From the NCBI RefSeq assembly GCF_001514195.1, contig NZ_KQ948734.1, positions 933,051 through 997,050 on the forward strand: a stretch of DNA of 64,000 bases, written 5' to 3'. The translations under genes and the position numbers were made by a program. Under the pieces are notes generated by a model. It worked only from the letters and a program-made list of their open reading frames with translations. It was not told the DNA's origin and ran no database searches. This DNA comes from Streptomyces griseorubiginosus (GTDB lineage: Bacteria; Actinomycetota; Actinomycetes; Streptomycetales; Streptomycetaceae). Positions 36,028-45,144 of this stretch are shown in pieces. The stretch's first letter is position 1. The number at the start of each line of letters is the position of its first letter.

Positions 36028-37151
36028 ACGCCAGCCCCTCCCACCGGCCCCACCCGGCCGAGTGGACGGAGACGCAGAGTCTGCTGCCCTCCGCCGAGCG
36101 GGATCTGCCGGCGGGCCGCCACCAGTTCCACAAGGAGCAGATGATGGCCCGGATCCACGAAGACCTCCGCACCCCCTCCCGTACCTCCTCCCGTACCTCC
36201 TCCCGCACGTCCTCCCGTACGTCCTCCCGTACGTCCGCCACCTCTCCGGTCGCGCCCGTGAAGCGCTCCAACCCGTTCCTGCGCCGTACGATCCTCCTCC
36301 CCGCCGCGGCCCTCGCGCTGGCCGGCGCGGTCGCGGGCGGCCTCGCCCTCACCGACGGCGGAACTCAGGACGACACGACCGCCCTGGCCACCGGCCCCGC
36401 ACTCACCACCCGGATCGGCACCGCCGACGCCAAGGGCGCCCCCCAGCTCCTCGACCGCATCTCCCTGGCCGCCGCCGACACCTCCGCGCCCACCCCGCAC
36501 AAGGGTCAGTACATCTACATCGCCTCGAAGGTGGCCGACACCTACATCAAGACCGTCGGCGGCAAGAGCGAGGCGGTCAGCAACGAGCTGCACTCCCGCC
36601 AGGTCTGGAACTCCCTCGACGGCAGGGACGGTTGGCTGATCGAGGCCGGCGAGACCAGCGACAAGGGCATCACCCTGAAGAGCAACGTCCCGTTCAGCGG
36701 TGCCTACAACGCCCTGGCCGGGCTGCCGACCGACCCCGCGGCGCTGCTGCGGAAGATCTACCAGGAGTCGGACGCCGTCCGGGACCCCGAAGTCCCGCGC
36801 GACCAGGCCGCCTTCGTCGCGATCGGCGATCTGCTGTTCGAGAGCTACCCGCCCGCCGAGGTCGGCGCTGCCCTCTACAAGGCCGCGGCCAAGATCCCCG
36901 GCGTCGTCGCGGTGGATGACGCGGTCGACGCGACGGGCCGGCACGGGGTCGCGATCGCGCGCGAGAGCGACGGCGAGCGCACCGAGTGGATCTTCGACAA
37001 GAAGACCCTGCGCTTCCTCGGCGAGCGCGTCGTGGTGGTCAAGGCCAAGGCGGGCGACCTCCTCAAGGTCGGTACCGTCACGCACACCAGCGCGATCACC
37101 GAGCGCGCGGTCGTCGACGCCAACAAGCAGTTCCCCGGGCAGGTGAGCTGA
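36024..37151 (+). CDS. CU044_5270-type membrane protein in a sigma factor operon
   Basis: The predicted protein has 375 residues. After a disordered cytoplasmic N terminus with repeated TSSR units comes one membrane helix (TILLPAAALALAGAVAGGLAL) and a 270-residue external domain containing YIYIASKVADTYI and EWIFDKKTLRFLGERVVVV. This is the layout of the CU044_5270 family, found after sigma factor genes in actinobacteria and presumed to regulate them or sense wall state. Start overlaps the sigma factor stop; stop abuts the subtilisin start codon. Confidence 0.85.
   Translation: MNASPSHRPHPAEWTETQSLLPSAERDLPAGRHQFHKEQMMARIHEDLRTPSRTSSRTSSRTSSRTSSRTSATSPVAPVKRSNPFLRRTILLPAAALALAGAVAGGLALTDGGTQDDTTALATGPALTTRIGTADAKGAPQLLDRISLAAADTSAPTPHKGQYIYIASKVADTYIKTVGGKSEAVSNELHSRQVWNSLDGRDGWLIEAGETSDKGITLKSNVPFSGAYNALAGLPTDPAALLRKIYQESDAVRDPEVPRDQAAFVAIGDLLFESYPPAEVGAALYKAAAKIPGVVAVDDAVDATGRHGVAIARESDGERTEWIFDKKTLRFLGERVVVVKAKAGDLLKVGTVTHTSAITERAVVDANKQFPGQVS
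36174..36238 (+). repeat. 12-bp tandem repeats coding SRTS units
   Basis: About five copies of a 12-bp unit close to TCCTCCCGTACG encode repeated S-S-R-T in the cytoplasmic N terminus of the membrane protein. Confidence 0.8.
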
Positions 37152-40100
37152 ATGCGCGACAGAACCACGAGCGCCTCGCTGGCCGCCCTGCTGGTGGCGG
37201 GGCTGATGGCGGGCGTCTCGGTCGCGGCCACGGGCTCCGGCCTCGGCGTACGGACGGAGGACACCGCCACGGTCGCGGCGCCGGGCGGTTCCGGCCTCGG
37301 CGCGCGGACCACCGGCTCCGCCTCCGCGGCCGGCGGCCGATACGTCACCCTCCTCACCGGCGACCGGGTCCGGCTGGACGCCCGGGGCCGGGTGACGGGC
37401 GTACGGCAGGCACCGGGCCGTGAACACATCCCGGTGTCCGTACGCGGCGTCGGGGGCGATCAGTACGCCGTTCCCGCCGACGCCGCCGCCCTGATCGGCC
37501 AAGGCGTCCTGGACATACGGCTGTTCGACGTCAGCGGCCTGATACGCGCCGGCTACGACGACACCCGGCGCGGCACGCTCCCGCTGATCGTGTCGTACGA
37601 GGGCAAGTCCGCACAGCGACGGAGCACCCAGAAGTCACTGGTCGCGGACGCCGACGCCACCGTGCGCCGGGAGCTGCCCAGTGTGGCGGGCGCCGCCATC
37701 ACCGTGCCGAAGGCCGGCGCCGACGACATGTGGAAGGCCCTCACCGAGGAGCAGGGAATCGCGCGGGTCTGGCTGGACGGCCGGTTCAAGGCACCGGCGG
37801 ACGAAGACGGCGCGAAGACCGGGGAGGCCGCGAAGATCGGGGAGGTCGCGAAGGCCGGGGAGGCCGCCAAGACCGGGGAGGCCGCGAAGGCCGGGCAGGC
37901 CGCGAAGACCAGGGAGGCCGCGAAGGCGGGGGAGGCGGCCACGACCGAGGAGGCAGGCAGCGGCGTCGCACAGATCGGCGCCCCCGCCGCCTGGGCCGCC
38001 GGATACGACGGCAAGGGCGTCAAGGTAGCCGTCCTGGACACCGGCATCGACACCACCCACCCGGACCTCGCCTCGGCAGTGAAGGCGTCGAAGAACTTCA
38101 CCGGCACCGACAGCACCGACGACATGGCCGGCCACGGCACCCATGTGGCCGCGACGCTGGCGGGCTCCGGCGAACGGTCCGGCGGCCGGTACAAGGGCGT
38201 CGCGCCCGGTGCCGAGATCCTCAACGCGAAGGTGCTGGACGACAACGGCGAGGGCAGCGACTCGGGCGTCATCGCCGGCCTGGAGTGGGCCGCCGGGCAG
38301 GGCGCCAAGGTGGCCAACCTCAGCCTGGGCCAGGCCGACACCCCGGGGGAGGACCCGGTCGAGGCGGCGGTGAACGCCCTCTCGAAGAGCACCGGCATGC
38401 TCACCGTCGCCGCGGCCGGCAACGAGGGCCCCGACGCCGGCACCGTCGACTCCCCGGGGGCCGCGGAGTCGGCGCTCACCGTGGGCGCCGTCGACGGCGA
38501 GGACCGGCTCGCCGACTTCTCCAGCACCGGCCCCACCGCCGACAACGCACTGAAACCGGACCTCACGGCGCCGGGCGTGGACATCGTCTCGGCGAGGGCG
38601 GCGCACGGCCACATGGGCGACCCGGCTGCCGACGGCTATGTCTCCATGTCCGGTACGTCGATGGCGACTCCGCATGCCGCGGGGGCGGCCGCGATCCTCG
38701 CCCAGCAGCACCCCGACTGGACCGGCGCACGCATCAAGCAGGCGCTCACCGCGTCCACCACCCCGACCACCGGCGCGACGGTTTACCAGCAGGGGACGGG
38801 CCGCGTCGACGTGTCCCGGGCCCTGAAGGGGACGGTGGCGAGCGAACAGACCTCCGTGTCCTTCGGCAAGCAGCTCTGGCCCCACACCGACGACCGCCCG
38901 CTCACCCGGCACATCACCTACCGCAACGACGGCGACCACCCCGTCACCCTGGACCTGACGGCCGGCGCGACCGGCCCCGGAGGCAGCACGGCCCCCGAAG
39001 GCATGTTCACGCTGAGCACCACACAGCTCACCGTCCCGGCGGGCGGCACCGCCGGCGTCGACCTCACCACGGACACCCGCGTCGAGGCGGCGGACGGCAC
39101 CTACTCGGGCACGCTCGTCGCCACCGAGAGGAACGGCGCCGACCCCACGCCCGCCGACCTCACGACTGCCCGCCCCACGCCCGCCGACCCCACGACTGCC
39201 CGCCCCGCGACCGCCGACCCCACGGCCGTACGGACCGCCTTCGGCGTCGTACGCGAGGCCGAAGCACACGACCTCACCCTGAAGTTCCTCGACCGCGCCG
39301 GCAAGCCCGTGAGCGCGCCGCTGACCGAGATCCTCGCCTACTCGGGCACGTACTGGACCACGAACCTCAGGGACGCCGAGCAGATCTCCAAAGGCGTGTA
39401 CCGGGTACGGGTCCCGCGCGGCGACTACGTCGTGGACACCGTGCTGGAGGACGCCGAGGGCACCTCCGCGCTGGTCCGGCCCCGGCTCTCCCTCACCAGG
39501 GACACCACGGTCGTCTTCGACGCGCGCAAGGCGAAGCCGGTCGGGATCACCGCGCCGCAGGGCGCGAAGATGTCCGACGGCCAGCTCAACCTGGCCGTGG
39601 GCACCGGGAACACCGGGGCCACCGGGGACCGCGGGGGCGATGCGCACAACAGCACCCTGTTCTGGGGGACGTTCAAGAACCTGCGCACCGCGTCCCTGGG
39701 ACCGAACGCCGCGGCCGGGAGGCTCAGCACGCAGCTCGGCGGCCTGTGGCAGAAGGGCAGCACCACCTACCACCTGCTCCACAACCTGCCCGACCGCTTC
39801 CCCACCGGCTACCGGCACACCACACGCATGAACGAACTGGCCCTGCTGAAGCGGAACTTCGGCTCGTCCGCCGCACACCGCAAGGGCATCGTCAACGTCC
39901 TGTGGAGCGGCCCCACGCTGTCGCTGGGCACGGTGAGCGACCCCTTCCCGCTGCCGACGACCGCGAAGATCTACGTCACCACGCCCAAGGGCTTCAAGTG
40001 GACGGCCAACCTGGGCCAGCGCAACGTCTCCGGAGACGACGACATCTTCTACGGCACGGAGAGCGCGAGGTCGTACCAGGCGGTCCGGACCTACGCGGCG

Positions 40101-40745
40101 ACGTACAACGTCGGTGTCTTCAGCCCGATCACCGGCGGCCCGTACGGAGCACGGCGCGACGGCGACACGCTGGACCTGTGCGTCCCGGACCTCGCCGACG
40201 GGGCCGGACACCCCGCCTCCTCCACAGCGAAACGCCACACCAAGGTGACCGCGGACGGCAGCACCCTGCTCGACAACGACGGCGACCTCTGCCAGACCGT
40301 GGAGAAGCTCCCGTCCGCCCAGTCCCGCTACACGATCCGCACGACCCTGACCCGCCCGCCAGGCGTGGCCACGACCACGAGCCGCCTGACAGCGGCCTGG
40401 ACCTTCAAGTCCAGCCCCTCCGACGCCGGTTCCCTCCCCCTCTCCACGGTCCGCTTCCACCCGAAGCTGACCTCGACCGGCACGGCCCCCGCAGGCCGCC
40501 GCACCACGATCCCCCTCTCCCTCCAGGGCCCGGCGGCCACAGCCCTGAAATCCCTGACGGTGAAGGTCTCTTACGACGCCGGCAAGACCTGGTCCCCCGC
40601 CCCGGTGACCACGACCCACGGCAAAAGAACCCTCACCCTGACCCACCCGCACAACGCCAGCTCGGTCTCCCTCAAATCCACCCTGACCGACACCACGGGC
40701 AACACCTACACGGTGACGATCCTGAAGGCATACCTCCTGACCTGA
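37152..40745 (+). CDS. Secreted S8 family serine peptidase (subtilisin-like)
   Basis: The predicted precursor has 1197 residues. A signal peptide (LAALLVAGLMAGVSVA) is followed by a propeptide region, an eight-copy six-residue repeat (AKTGEA type) at about 221-268, and the peptidase domain with catalytic Asp in VAVLDTGIDTTHPDL, His in GHGTHVAATLAG and Ser in SGTSMATPHAAG. The C-terminal 650 residues contain Ig-like beta segments (DLTAGATGPGGS, TLKFLDRAGKP) that may bind wall or substrate. It is the third gene of the sigma factor operon, with its ATG directly after the previous stop. The substrate is unknown. Confidence 0.95.
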   Translation: MRDRTTSASLAALLVAGLMAGVSVAATGSGLGVRTEDTATVAAPGGSGLGARTTGSASAAGGRYVTLLTGDRVRLDARGRVTGVRQAPGREHIPVSVRGVGGDQYAVPADAAALIGQGVLDIRLFDVSGLIRAGYDDTRRGTLPLIVSYEGKSAQRRSTQKSLVADADATVRRELPSVAGAAITVPKAGADDMWKALTEEQGIARVWLDGRFKAPADEDGAKTGEAAKIGEVAKAGEAAKTGEAAKAGQAAKTREAAKAGEAATTEEAGSGVAQIGAPAAWAAGYDGKGVKVAVLDTGIDTTHPDLASAVKASKNFTGTDSTDDMAGHGTHVAATLAGSGERSGGRYKGVAPGAEILNAKVLDDNGEGSDSGVIAGLEWAAGQGAKVANLSLGQADTPGEDPVEAAVNALSKSTGMLTVAAAGNEGPDAGTVDSPGAAESALTVGAVDGEDRLADFSSTGPTADNALKPDLTAPGVDIVSARAAHGHMGDPAADGYVSMSGTSMATPHAAGAAAILAQQHPDWTGARIKQALTASTTPTTGATVYQQGTGRVDVSRALKGTVASEQTSVSFGKQLWPHTDDRPLTRHITYRNDGDHPVTLDLTAGATGPGGSTAPEGMFTLSTTQLTVPAGGTAGVDLTTDTRVEAADGTYSGTLVATERNGADPTPADLTTARPTPADPTTARPATADPTAVRTAFGVVREAEAHDLTLKFLDRAGKPVSAPLTEILAYSGTYWTTNLRDAEQISKGVYRVRVPRGDYVVDTVLEDAEGTSALVRPRLSLTRDTTVVFDARKAKPVGITAPQGAKMSDGQLNLAVGTGNTGATGDRGGDAHNSTLFWGTFKNLRTASLGPNAAAGRLSTQLGGLWQKGSTTYHLLHNLPDRFPTGYRHTTRMNELALLKRNFGSSAAHRKGIVNVLWSGPTLSLGTVSDPFPLPTTAKIYVTTPKGFKWTANLGQRNVSGDDDIFYGTESARSYQAVRTYAATYNVGVFSPITGGPYGARRDGDTLDLCVPDLADGAGHPASSTAKRHTKVTADGSTLLDNDGDLCQTVEKLPSAQSRYTIRTTLTRPPGVATTTSRLTAAWTFKSSPSDAGSLPLSTVRFHPKLTSTGTAPAGRRTTIPLSLQGPAATALKSLTVKVSYDAGKTWSPAPVTTTHGKRTLTLTHPHNASSVSLKSTLTDTTGNTYTVTILKAYLLT
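37812..37955 (+). repeat. Eight 18-bp tandem repeats in the subtilisin gene
   Basis: Eight 18-bp units of the form GCGAAGACCGGGGAGGCC run in frame, each coding A-K-T/A-G-E-A variants. They sit between the propeptide-like region and the catalytic domain and should form a charged helix or flexible linker. Confidence 0.9.
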
Positions 40746-40790
40746 CGGATTCCAGACACTCCACGACGCAGTCACGTGCCTGAAGCGGCC

Positions 40791-40832
40791 AAGGGCCAGC
40801 CATGGAGAAAACCCCCTCCTGAGCTGGCCCTT
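40791..40832 (+). terminator. Hairpin terminator after the subtilisin gene
   Basis: AAGGGCCAGC at 40791-40800 pairs perfectly with GCTGGCCCTT at 40823-40832 around a 22-base loop, about 50 bp after the protease stop. Confidence 0.7.
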
Positions 40833-40979
40833 CCGCCTGCACCCCGTCAGCATCCGCGTGCCGGTCCGCGCCACAAGGCCCGGCACGTCCGTCGGCCGTA
40901 GTTCTCCCGCTCGCAGAGCACCAGGCGGCCGCCAAACGCCGTAGGTCGGCGGCACCCTGGCCTCTGCCAGTCCGAAATT

Positions 40980-41795
40980 TCAAGTCACCGGCCCGGCCAG
41001 CCTGTGCAGGGTCCGAGCGGCAGGTGATCCGGGATCGGCCGTGATCAGGACGACTTCCTGGTCGTCCTCGGGCACGAGCAGGACGTCACAGTTCAACCGC
41101 AGCGGGCCGGTCTCCGGGTGATCGAGGATCTTGGTGCGGTGCCCGGGGGCGTGGACCGGACGCGTCTGCCATATCTGCCGGAACTCCTCGCTGCCGGCGC
41201 GCAGTTCGGCCAGCAGAGCGGTCAACTGCGGGTCGTGCGGGTAGCGGTCGGCGGCCCGTCGCAGCCGCGCCACGACAATGTGCCCGAACTCCTCGGCGCT
41301 GGAACTCTCGTACGTCCGCCCCTGCCCAAGGAAGCGTCGCCGGGCCAGGTTCGCCCTCCCGCCTCCGAGATCGCCGCCGAGCAGGGCCTGGGCCAGGGGG
41401 TTCCAGGCGACGACGCCGTACGCCGCGTCGGTGACGACGGCACCGGTCTCCGGCAACCGCTCCAGCATCCGGGCCACATGCGGGCGAACCCGCCGCACGG
41501 CGCTGATGCCGGGCGGAACGCTCGATCCCGCCAGGCGGAACAGGTGGCTGCGCTCGGCGGGCGTGAGCCTTAGTGCCTGGGACAACGCGTCCAGGATCCG
41601 GATGGACGGCCGCGGGCCTCGGGCCTGCTCCAGCCGCGTGTAGTAGTCGACCGACATGTGGGCGAGCTCCGCCACCTCTTCGCGGCGCAGCCCCGGTGTC
41701 CGACGATCGGTACCCGTGGCGGCCAGGCCGATCTCATGGGGACGCAGCCCCGCCCGCCGCTCCCGCAGAAAGCGGGCCAGCTCGTGCCGTGCCAT
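40980..41795 (-). CDS. XRE-family regulator with MmyB-like ligand domain
   Basis: The predicted protein has 271 residues. The N-terminal Cro/XRE helix-turn-helix reads TPGLRREEVAELAHMSVDYYTRLEQARGPRPS, and the C-terminal region (VVAWNPLAQALLGG, then NLARRRFL) matches the MmyB ligand-binding domain. These regulators commonly lie divergent from a short-chain dehydrogenase gene that they control, as here. The ATG at 41795 follows GGGAGG. The 72-bp space to the SDR gene holds an inverted repeat. Confidence 0.92.
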   Translation of the reverse strand: MARHELARFLRERRAGLRPHEIGLAATGTDRRTPGLRREEVAELAHMSVDYYTRLEQARGPRPSIRILDALSQALRLTPAERSHLFRLAGSSVPPGISAVRRVRPHVARMLERLPETGAVVTDAAYGVVAWNPLAQALLGGDLGGGRANLARRRFLGQGRTYESSSAEEFGHIVVARLRRAADRYPHDPQLTALLAELRAGSEEFRQIWQTRPVHAPGHRTKILDHPETGPLRLNCDVLLVPEDDQEVVLITADPGSPAARTLHRLAGPVT

Positions 41796-41826
41796 GCCGC
41801 TGCCTCCCACTGCCTGGTACAGGTTG

Positions 41827-41854
41827 TCCCTGGCAGGGCGCCCCCAGCCAGGGA
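41827..41854. promoter_or_regulatory. Inverted repeat between the XRE and SDR genes
   Basis: TCCCTGGC at 41827-41834 and GCCAGGGA at 41847-41854 form a perfect 8-bp inverted repeat in the short divergent intergenic space. It is a candidate operator for the XRE regulator. Confidence 0.5.
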
Positions 41855-41866
41855 ACCGTAGGTGCC

Positions 41867-42583
41867 ATGAACGATCGCACAGCTCTGGTCACCGGTGCCA
41901 ACAAGGGCATCGGCAAGCACATCGCCCGGCTCCTGGCCGCGGAGGGCCTGACCGTGTACGTGGGCTCACGGGACCGCGGGCTAGGACAGCGAGCCGTCGA
42001 GGAGATCGGCGAAGGCGCCCGCCTGCTGGTCCTCGACGTGACAGACCCTGACGTCATCGCACAGGCAGCAACTCAACTGGACCGCCTCGACATCCTGGTC
42101 AACAACGCCGGGATCTCACCCACACTCGCCCCGCCGGCCGACACGAGCGTCGAGGAGTTCCGGCGCACATTCGAGACCAACGTCTTCGGGGTGGTGGCGG
42201 TGACCAACGCCTTCCTGCCCGCCCTGCGCCGGTCCCCGCATCCACGCATCGTCAACATCTCCAGCGGCACCGCATCGCTGACCTGGAGCACGAACCCCAA
42301 CCCCCAGTTCACCCCGGGAAGCGGTGGAGCAGCCGCCTACCGCTCCTCCAAGGCCGCCCTCAACGCCCTGACGGTCCTCTACGCCCAGACGCTGGCCGAG
42401 CACGGCTTCAAGGTCAACGCGCTAGCCCCCGGCATCCGAGCCACCGACCTCAACCCCCTCGCCACCGCGGCAGGCAACGACCCAGCCGAGGCCGCCCAGG
42501 CAGCCACCCGCCTGGCCCTACTCCCCGACGACGCCCCCACAGCCGGCTTCTTCTCCTGGGACGGAACACCGGTCCCTTGGTGA
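41867..42583 (+). CDS. Short-chain dehydrogenase/reductase (SDR)
   Basis: The predicted protein has 238 residues, a classical SDR. It has the NAD(P)-binding TGxxxGxG motif in LVTGANKGIGKHIA, the NNAG motif in ILVNNAGIS, the catalytic Ser in VNISSGTASL and the Y-x-x-x-K pair in AAYRSSKAALNAL. The Gly-Ile start with a nearby Lys suggests NADP preference. The substrate is unknown. It is divergent from, and probably repressed by, the MmyB-type regulator. Confidence 0.94.
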   Translation: MNDRTALVTGANKGIGKHIARLLAAEGLTVYVGSRDRGLGQRAVEEIGEGARLLVLDVTDPDVIAQAATQLDRLDILVNNAGISPTLAPPADTSVEEFRRTFETNVFGVVAVTNAFLPALRRSPHPRIVNISSGTASLTWSTNPNPQFTPGSGGAAAYRSSKAALNALTVLYAQTLAEHGFKVNALAPGIRATDLNPLATAAGNDPAEAAQAATRLALLPDDAPTAGFFSWDGTPVPW

Positions 42584-42645
42584 CCGACGCTGACCCGCCC
42601 GCCCTCAACGCGTACCCACAGCGGCGATCCTCCTCGGGCGGCCGT

Positions 42646-42753
42646 ACATACGCGAAGACCCCGGCCTCAGCGTTTCCGCTGGTGACGGGGTCTTTGGGCA
42701 CCGTATGAAGGGTGCCCCCGGCAGGATTCGAACCTGCGCACACGGCTCCGGAG
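42646..42753 (-). repeat. attL: left direct repeat with truncated tRNA-Arg 3' end
   Basis: This 108-bp block repeats the sequence at 61959-62066 with only three mismatches (near 42703-42708). The block 42709-42753 is a perfect 45-bp match and holds the last 41 nucleotides of tRNA-Arg, from position 32 in the anticodon loop to the discriminator base. Beyond 42753 the tRNA match stops. The rest contains a second copy of the tRNA terminator hairpin (42655-42694). It marks the left end of the integrated element. Confidence 0.93.
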
Positions 42754-42890
42754 CCCATCAGAGACCGTTGCCCTGTTGGGGTGTTGACCTGCGGGGGAGT
42801 GGTGGCCGCGGCCGCTGCCGACGAAGACCATTACGCCCCTATTACGTGGGTGGCCTGTCGGGCGGTCGATGCGGCCCGTATGGTCGAAGC

Positions 42891-43817
42891 ATGATCTCGG
42901 GCAGCAACGAGGGACCGGACGGCGGCGCGGAGTTCACAGCAGAGGGCCTGGAGCCTGTTCTCCAGGAAGCATGCGCGACGGCCGGACTCGACTCCCACGG
43001 CGCACAGTTGCTGCGGCTCGGTTCGAACGCGGTCTACCGCCTGGCGTCCTTACCGGTCATCGTCCGCATCGCGCGTGATCGGGCGGTGCTCGCCGAGATG
43101 GAGCGGGCCGTGAATGTGGCCCGGTGGCTTGAGACGCAGGACTTCCCGGCCATGCGTGTGCCGGCGTCGGTGGCCCAACCGCTCGTCGTCCGCGACTTCG
43201 TGGTGACCTTCTGGGAGAGCGTCCAGGAGAACGAGGAGTACGCCACGGTCGGGGAACTCGCCGATCTTCTCCGTCGGTTGCACTGGCTTGAAGAACCCGA
43301 GTCTCTGCGTCTGCCGTACTTCGACCCTCTTGCCAAGGTGGCGGCGTCCCTCGAAGGGCTGGACGGCATTGCAGCGGAGGACCGGACGTTTCTGGAGGAG
43401 CGAGCATCGAGCCTCGGCAAGGACTACGACCGGCTGGACTTCGTCCTTCCCTTCGGCATGATCCACGGGGATGCCAGCATCGGGAACATCCTGCGCCATC
43501 GGGACGGGCACGCGGTGCTCATCGACCTGGACGGCTTCGCTCTGGCACCACGCGAGTGGGACCTAGTCCAGACGGCGATGTTCTATGAGCGGTATGCGTG
43601 GCACCGCAAGGCGGAGTACGCGGAGTTCGTGCACCGATACGGCTTCGACGTGATGAACTGGCCCGGGTACGAGACCCTGGCGGACTTGCGTGAACTGATG
43701 ATGGTGGCCTGGCTTGGGCATCAGGTCACGAGCAGCGACCGGGCCGCTGCCGAGTTCGCTCGGCGAGTGGGGTCCCTTCGCACTGGTGAGGGCCGAGACC
43801 AATGGGGCCCGTTTTGA
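42891..43817 (+). CDS. Aminoglycoside phosphotransferase-like (APH) kinase
   Basis: The predicted protein has 308 residues with the APH/choline kinase fold. The catalytic loop reads MIHGDASIGNIL (H-G-D-x5-N) near residue 195 and the metal-binding D-x-D is in LIDLDGFAL; the nucleotide Lys position appears as VIVRIARD, with Arg. Family members phosphorylate antibiotics, choline or other small alcohols; the Arg for Lys change is seen in several non-resistance members. The substrate is unknown and antibiotic resistance cannot be claimed. It is the first gene inside attL and convergent with the HTH/TPR regulator, 16 bp apart. Confidence 0.82.
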   Translation: MISGSNEGPDGGAEFTAEGLEPVLQEACATAGLDSHGAQLLRLGSNAVYRLASLPVIVRIARDRAVLAEMERAVNVARWLETQDFPAMRVPASVAQPLVVRDFVVTFWESVQENEEYATVGELADLLRRLHWLEEPESLRLPYFDPLAKVAASLEGLDGIAAEDRTFLEERASSLGKDYDRLDFVLPFGMIHGDASIGNILRHRDGHAVLIDLDGFALAPREWDLVQTAMFYERYAWHRKAEYAEFVHRYGFDVMNWPGYETLADLRELMMVAWLGHQVTSSDRAAAEFARRVGSLRTGEGRDQWGPF

Positions 43818-43833
43818 CCGAGACGTTGGCGCG

Positions 43834-45144
43834 TCAGGAATCGGCCTGACCGCCAGCGGCAAGCCACAGTCGGTGGTCTCTGACCTGATCGGTGAAGCTC
43901 TGTACGTCCCTGTTGCTACCGACGCCTGCAAGGTTCTGTCGGAACTCGGCAAGGTAGCTGATACAGCGAGCCGACTTGAGCTGCTCACCCAGGTCGAGCG
44001 CATCGAGGGCGACACGGCAGGCCTCCTCGACGTCGCCGGCGCGTAGGTGGGCGTCCGCCAGCACCATGGTCGCGAAGAAGTCGCTCCGTACGTGGCTGCC
44101 GCTCATGGCGTTCTCGGCGTGGGCGACGGCCTTTCGAGCGCTGTTGACGTCGCGGAAGCAGTGGGCGGCCTCGGCGGCAAGTTCAGCCTCGTCGAAGTAG
44201 ATGATCCATTCAGGCTCGTCGTCGCTGTTCCGGCTCTCCAGCGCCTTCGTGGCTGCGGTCAGAGCGGCTTCGCAGGCCCTTACATCGCCGGTGCGGGCCA
44301 GCGCGCGGGCCTCCATGGCGTGGAACTGGGCGCGGAGTGTGGGCGTGGCCACGGGGGAGATGCCCATGAGCGCCGCGCGGGCGAGCGTCGCGGCCTGCGT
44401 GTAGCGACCGAGGAACGTCGCCTGGTGGCTCATGGCGGACAGGATGCTTCCGGCGAGCCGGCGGTCGTTGGCGTCCTGGGCCAGTCGGAGGGCCTGGAGG
44501 AAGTACCGCTGTGCCAAGCCGTGACGGCAAGCGTCGTACGACATCCAACCGGCCAGTAGGGTCGCCTCTGCCACGGTGGAGAACAGGGCTCGCCCAACCT
44601 GCTCGGTGTACTGCCCGCGTAGGAGCGGCGTCACTTCTGTGCTGAGGTACTGCACGGCTGCGTGTCGAGCGTGGTCGCCCCCGAACCGGTCGTCTAACTC
44701 GGCGAACATGTCCGCCGTGGTCTTGACGGCGGCGACGTCTCCGAAACCGACGCGCATTCCGTCTCGACGTTGCCGAGGAATGGCCGGCTCGGGTGCGACC
44801 AGCCACCGGAGCGAGGCTTCGTTCCACGCGGGCTCTGAGGGTTCGGCCTGTAGCAGGGGCTCATACCGGTTGAGATCAGCGCGCCACAGCTGACCGACGG
44901 TATCGATCGCGCCTTCGGGGCTCGTCGGATAGCTGGCGTCCAAGAGCCCGGTGTCCCGCTCGCCCTCGTGGTTCAGCCCCAGCTCGGCGGCGCTGAGGTC
45001 GTACGCCTCGCACAGCAGCGGACCGTAGAAGTCGTCCGGCGCGCTGTGGCCGTTCTCCCAACTGGCGATACGACGCTTCACGCTGGCGTCTGACGGGAGT
45101 TGGTGGCCGCGGCGGAGCGCAACCTGACGCAGCTCGCGTACCAA
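43834..45144 (-). CDS. Helix-turn-helix/TPR regulator with an uncertain start
   Basis: The protein from TTG 45144 has 436 residues: part of an XRE-type DNA-binding region (SVKRRIASWENGHSAPDDFYGPLLCEAYDLSAAELG) and about 300 residues of TPR-like helices (RYFLQALRLAQDANDRRLAGS, AHCFRDVNSARKAVAHAENA). The frame stays open upstream, coding LEPISVRLRQARTGRGWSQPRLV, which is the normal start of this family's helix-turn-helix. No ATG, GTG or TTG precedes it in frame; after a GGGGAGGG site the expected start position reads GTC (45217-45219). The real start may be non-canonical, or the gene may have lost its start codon. Confidence 0.75.
   Translation of the reverse strand: MVRELRQVALRRGHQLPSDASVKRRIASWENGHSAPDDFYGPLLCEAYDLSAAELGLNHEGERDTGLLDASYPTSPEGAIDTVGQLWRADLNRYEPLLQAEPSEPAWNEASLRWLVAPEPAIPRQRRDGMRVGFGDVAAVKTTADMFAELDDRFGGDHARHAAVQYLSTEVTPLLRGQYTEQVGRALFSTVAEATLLAGWMSYDACRHGLAQRYFLQALRLAQDANDRRLAGSILSAMSHQATFLGRYTQAATLARAALMGISPVATPTLRAQFHAMEARALARTGDVRACEAALTAATKALESRNSDDEPEWIIYFDEAELAAEAAHCFRDVNSARKAVAHAENAMSGSHVRSDFFATMVLADAHLRAGDVEEACRVALDALDLGEQLKSARCISYLAEFRQNLAGVGSNRDVQSFTDQVRDHRLWLAAGGQADS

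Noticed and set aside
37635..40955. 1106-codon minus-strand frame opposite the subtilisin
   Set aside because: Catalytic D, H and S motifs are on the plus strand, and the antisense frame has no recognisable domain.
42713..42753. A second tRNA-Arg at the left end
   Set aside because: Only the last 41 nucleotides are present; the 5' half and anticodon stem are missing, so it is an att remnant.
42450..42758. Minus-strand frame with SNPAGGTLHTVPKDPVTSGNA
   Set aside because: It is a translation of the tRNA fragment and its terminator in attL; a near copy appears at the other att site.
42891..43817. Antibiotic resistance gene
   Set aside because: Only the broad APH fold is supported; the substrate cannot be inferred and the Arg in place of the usual ATP-binding Lys argues against a standard resistance enzyme.
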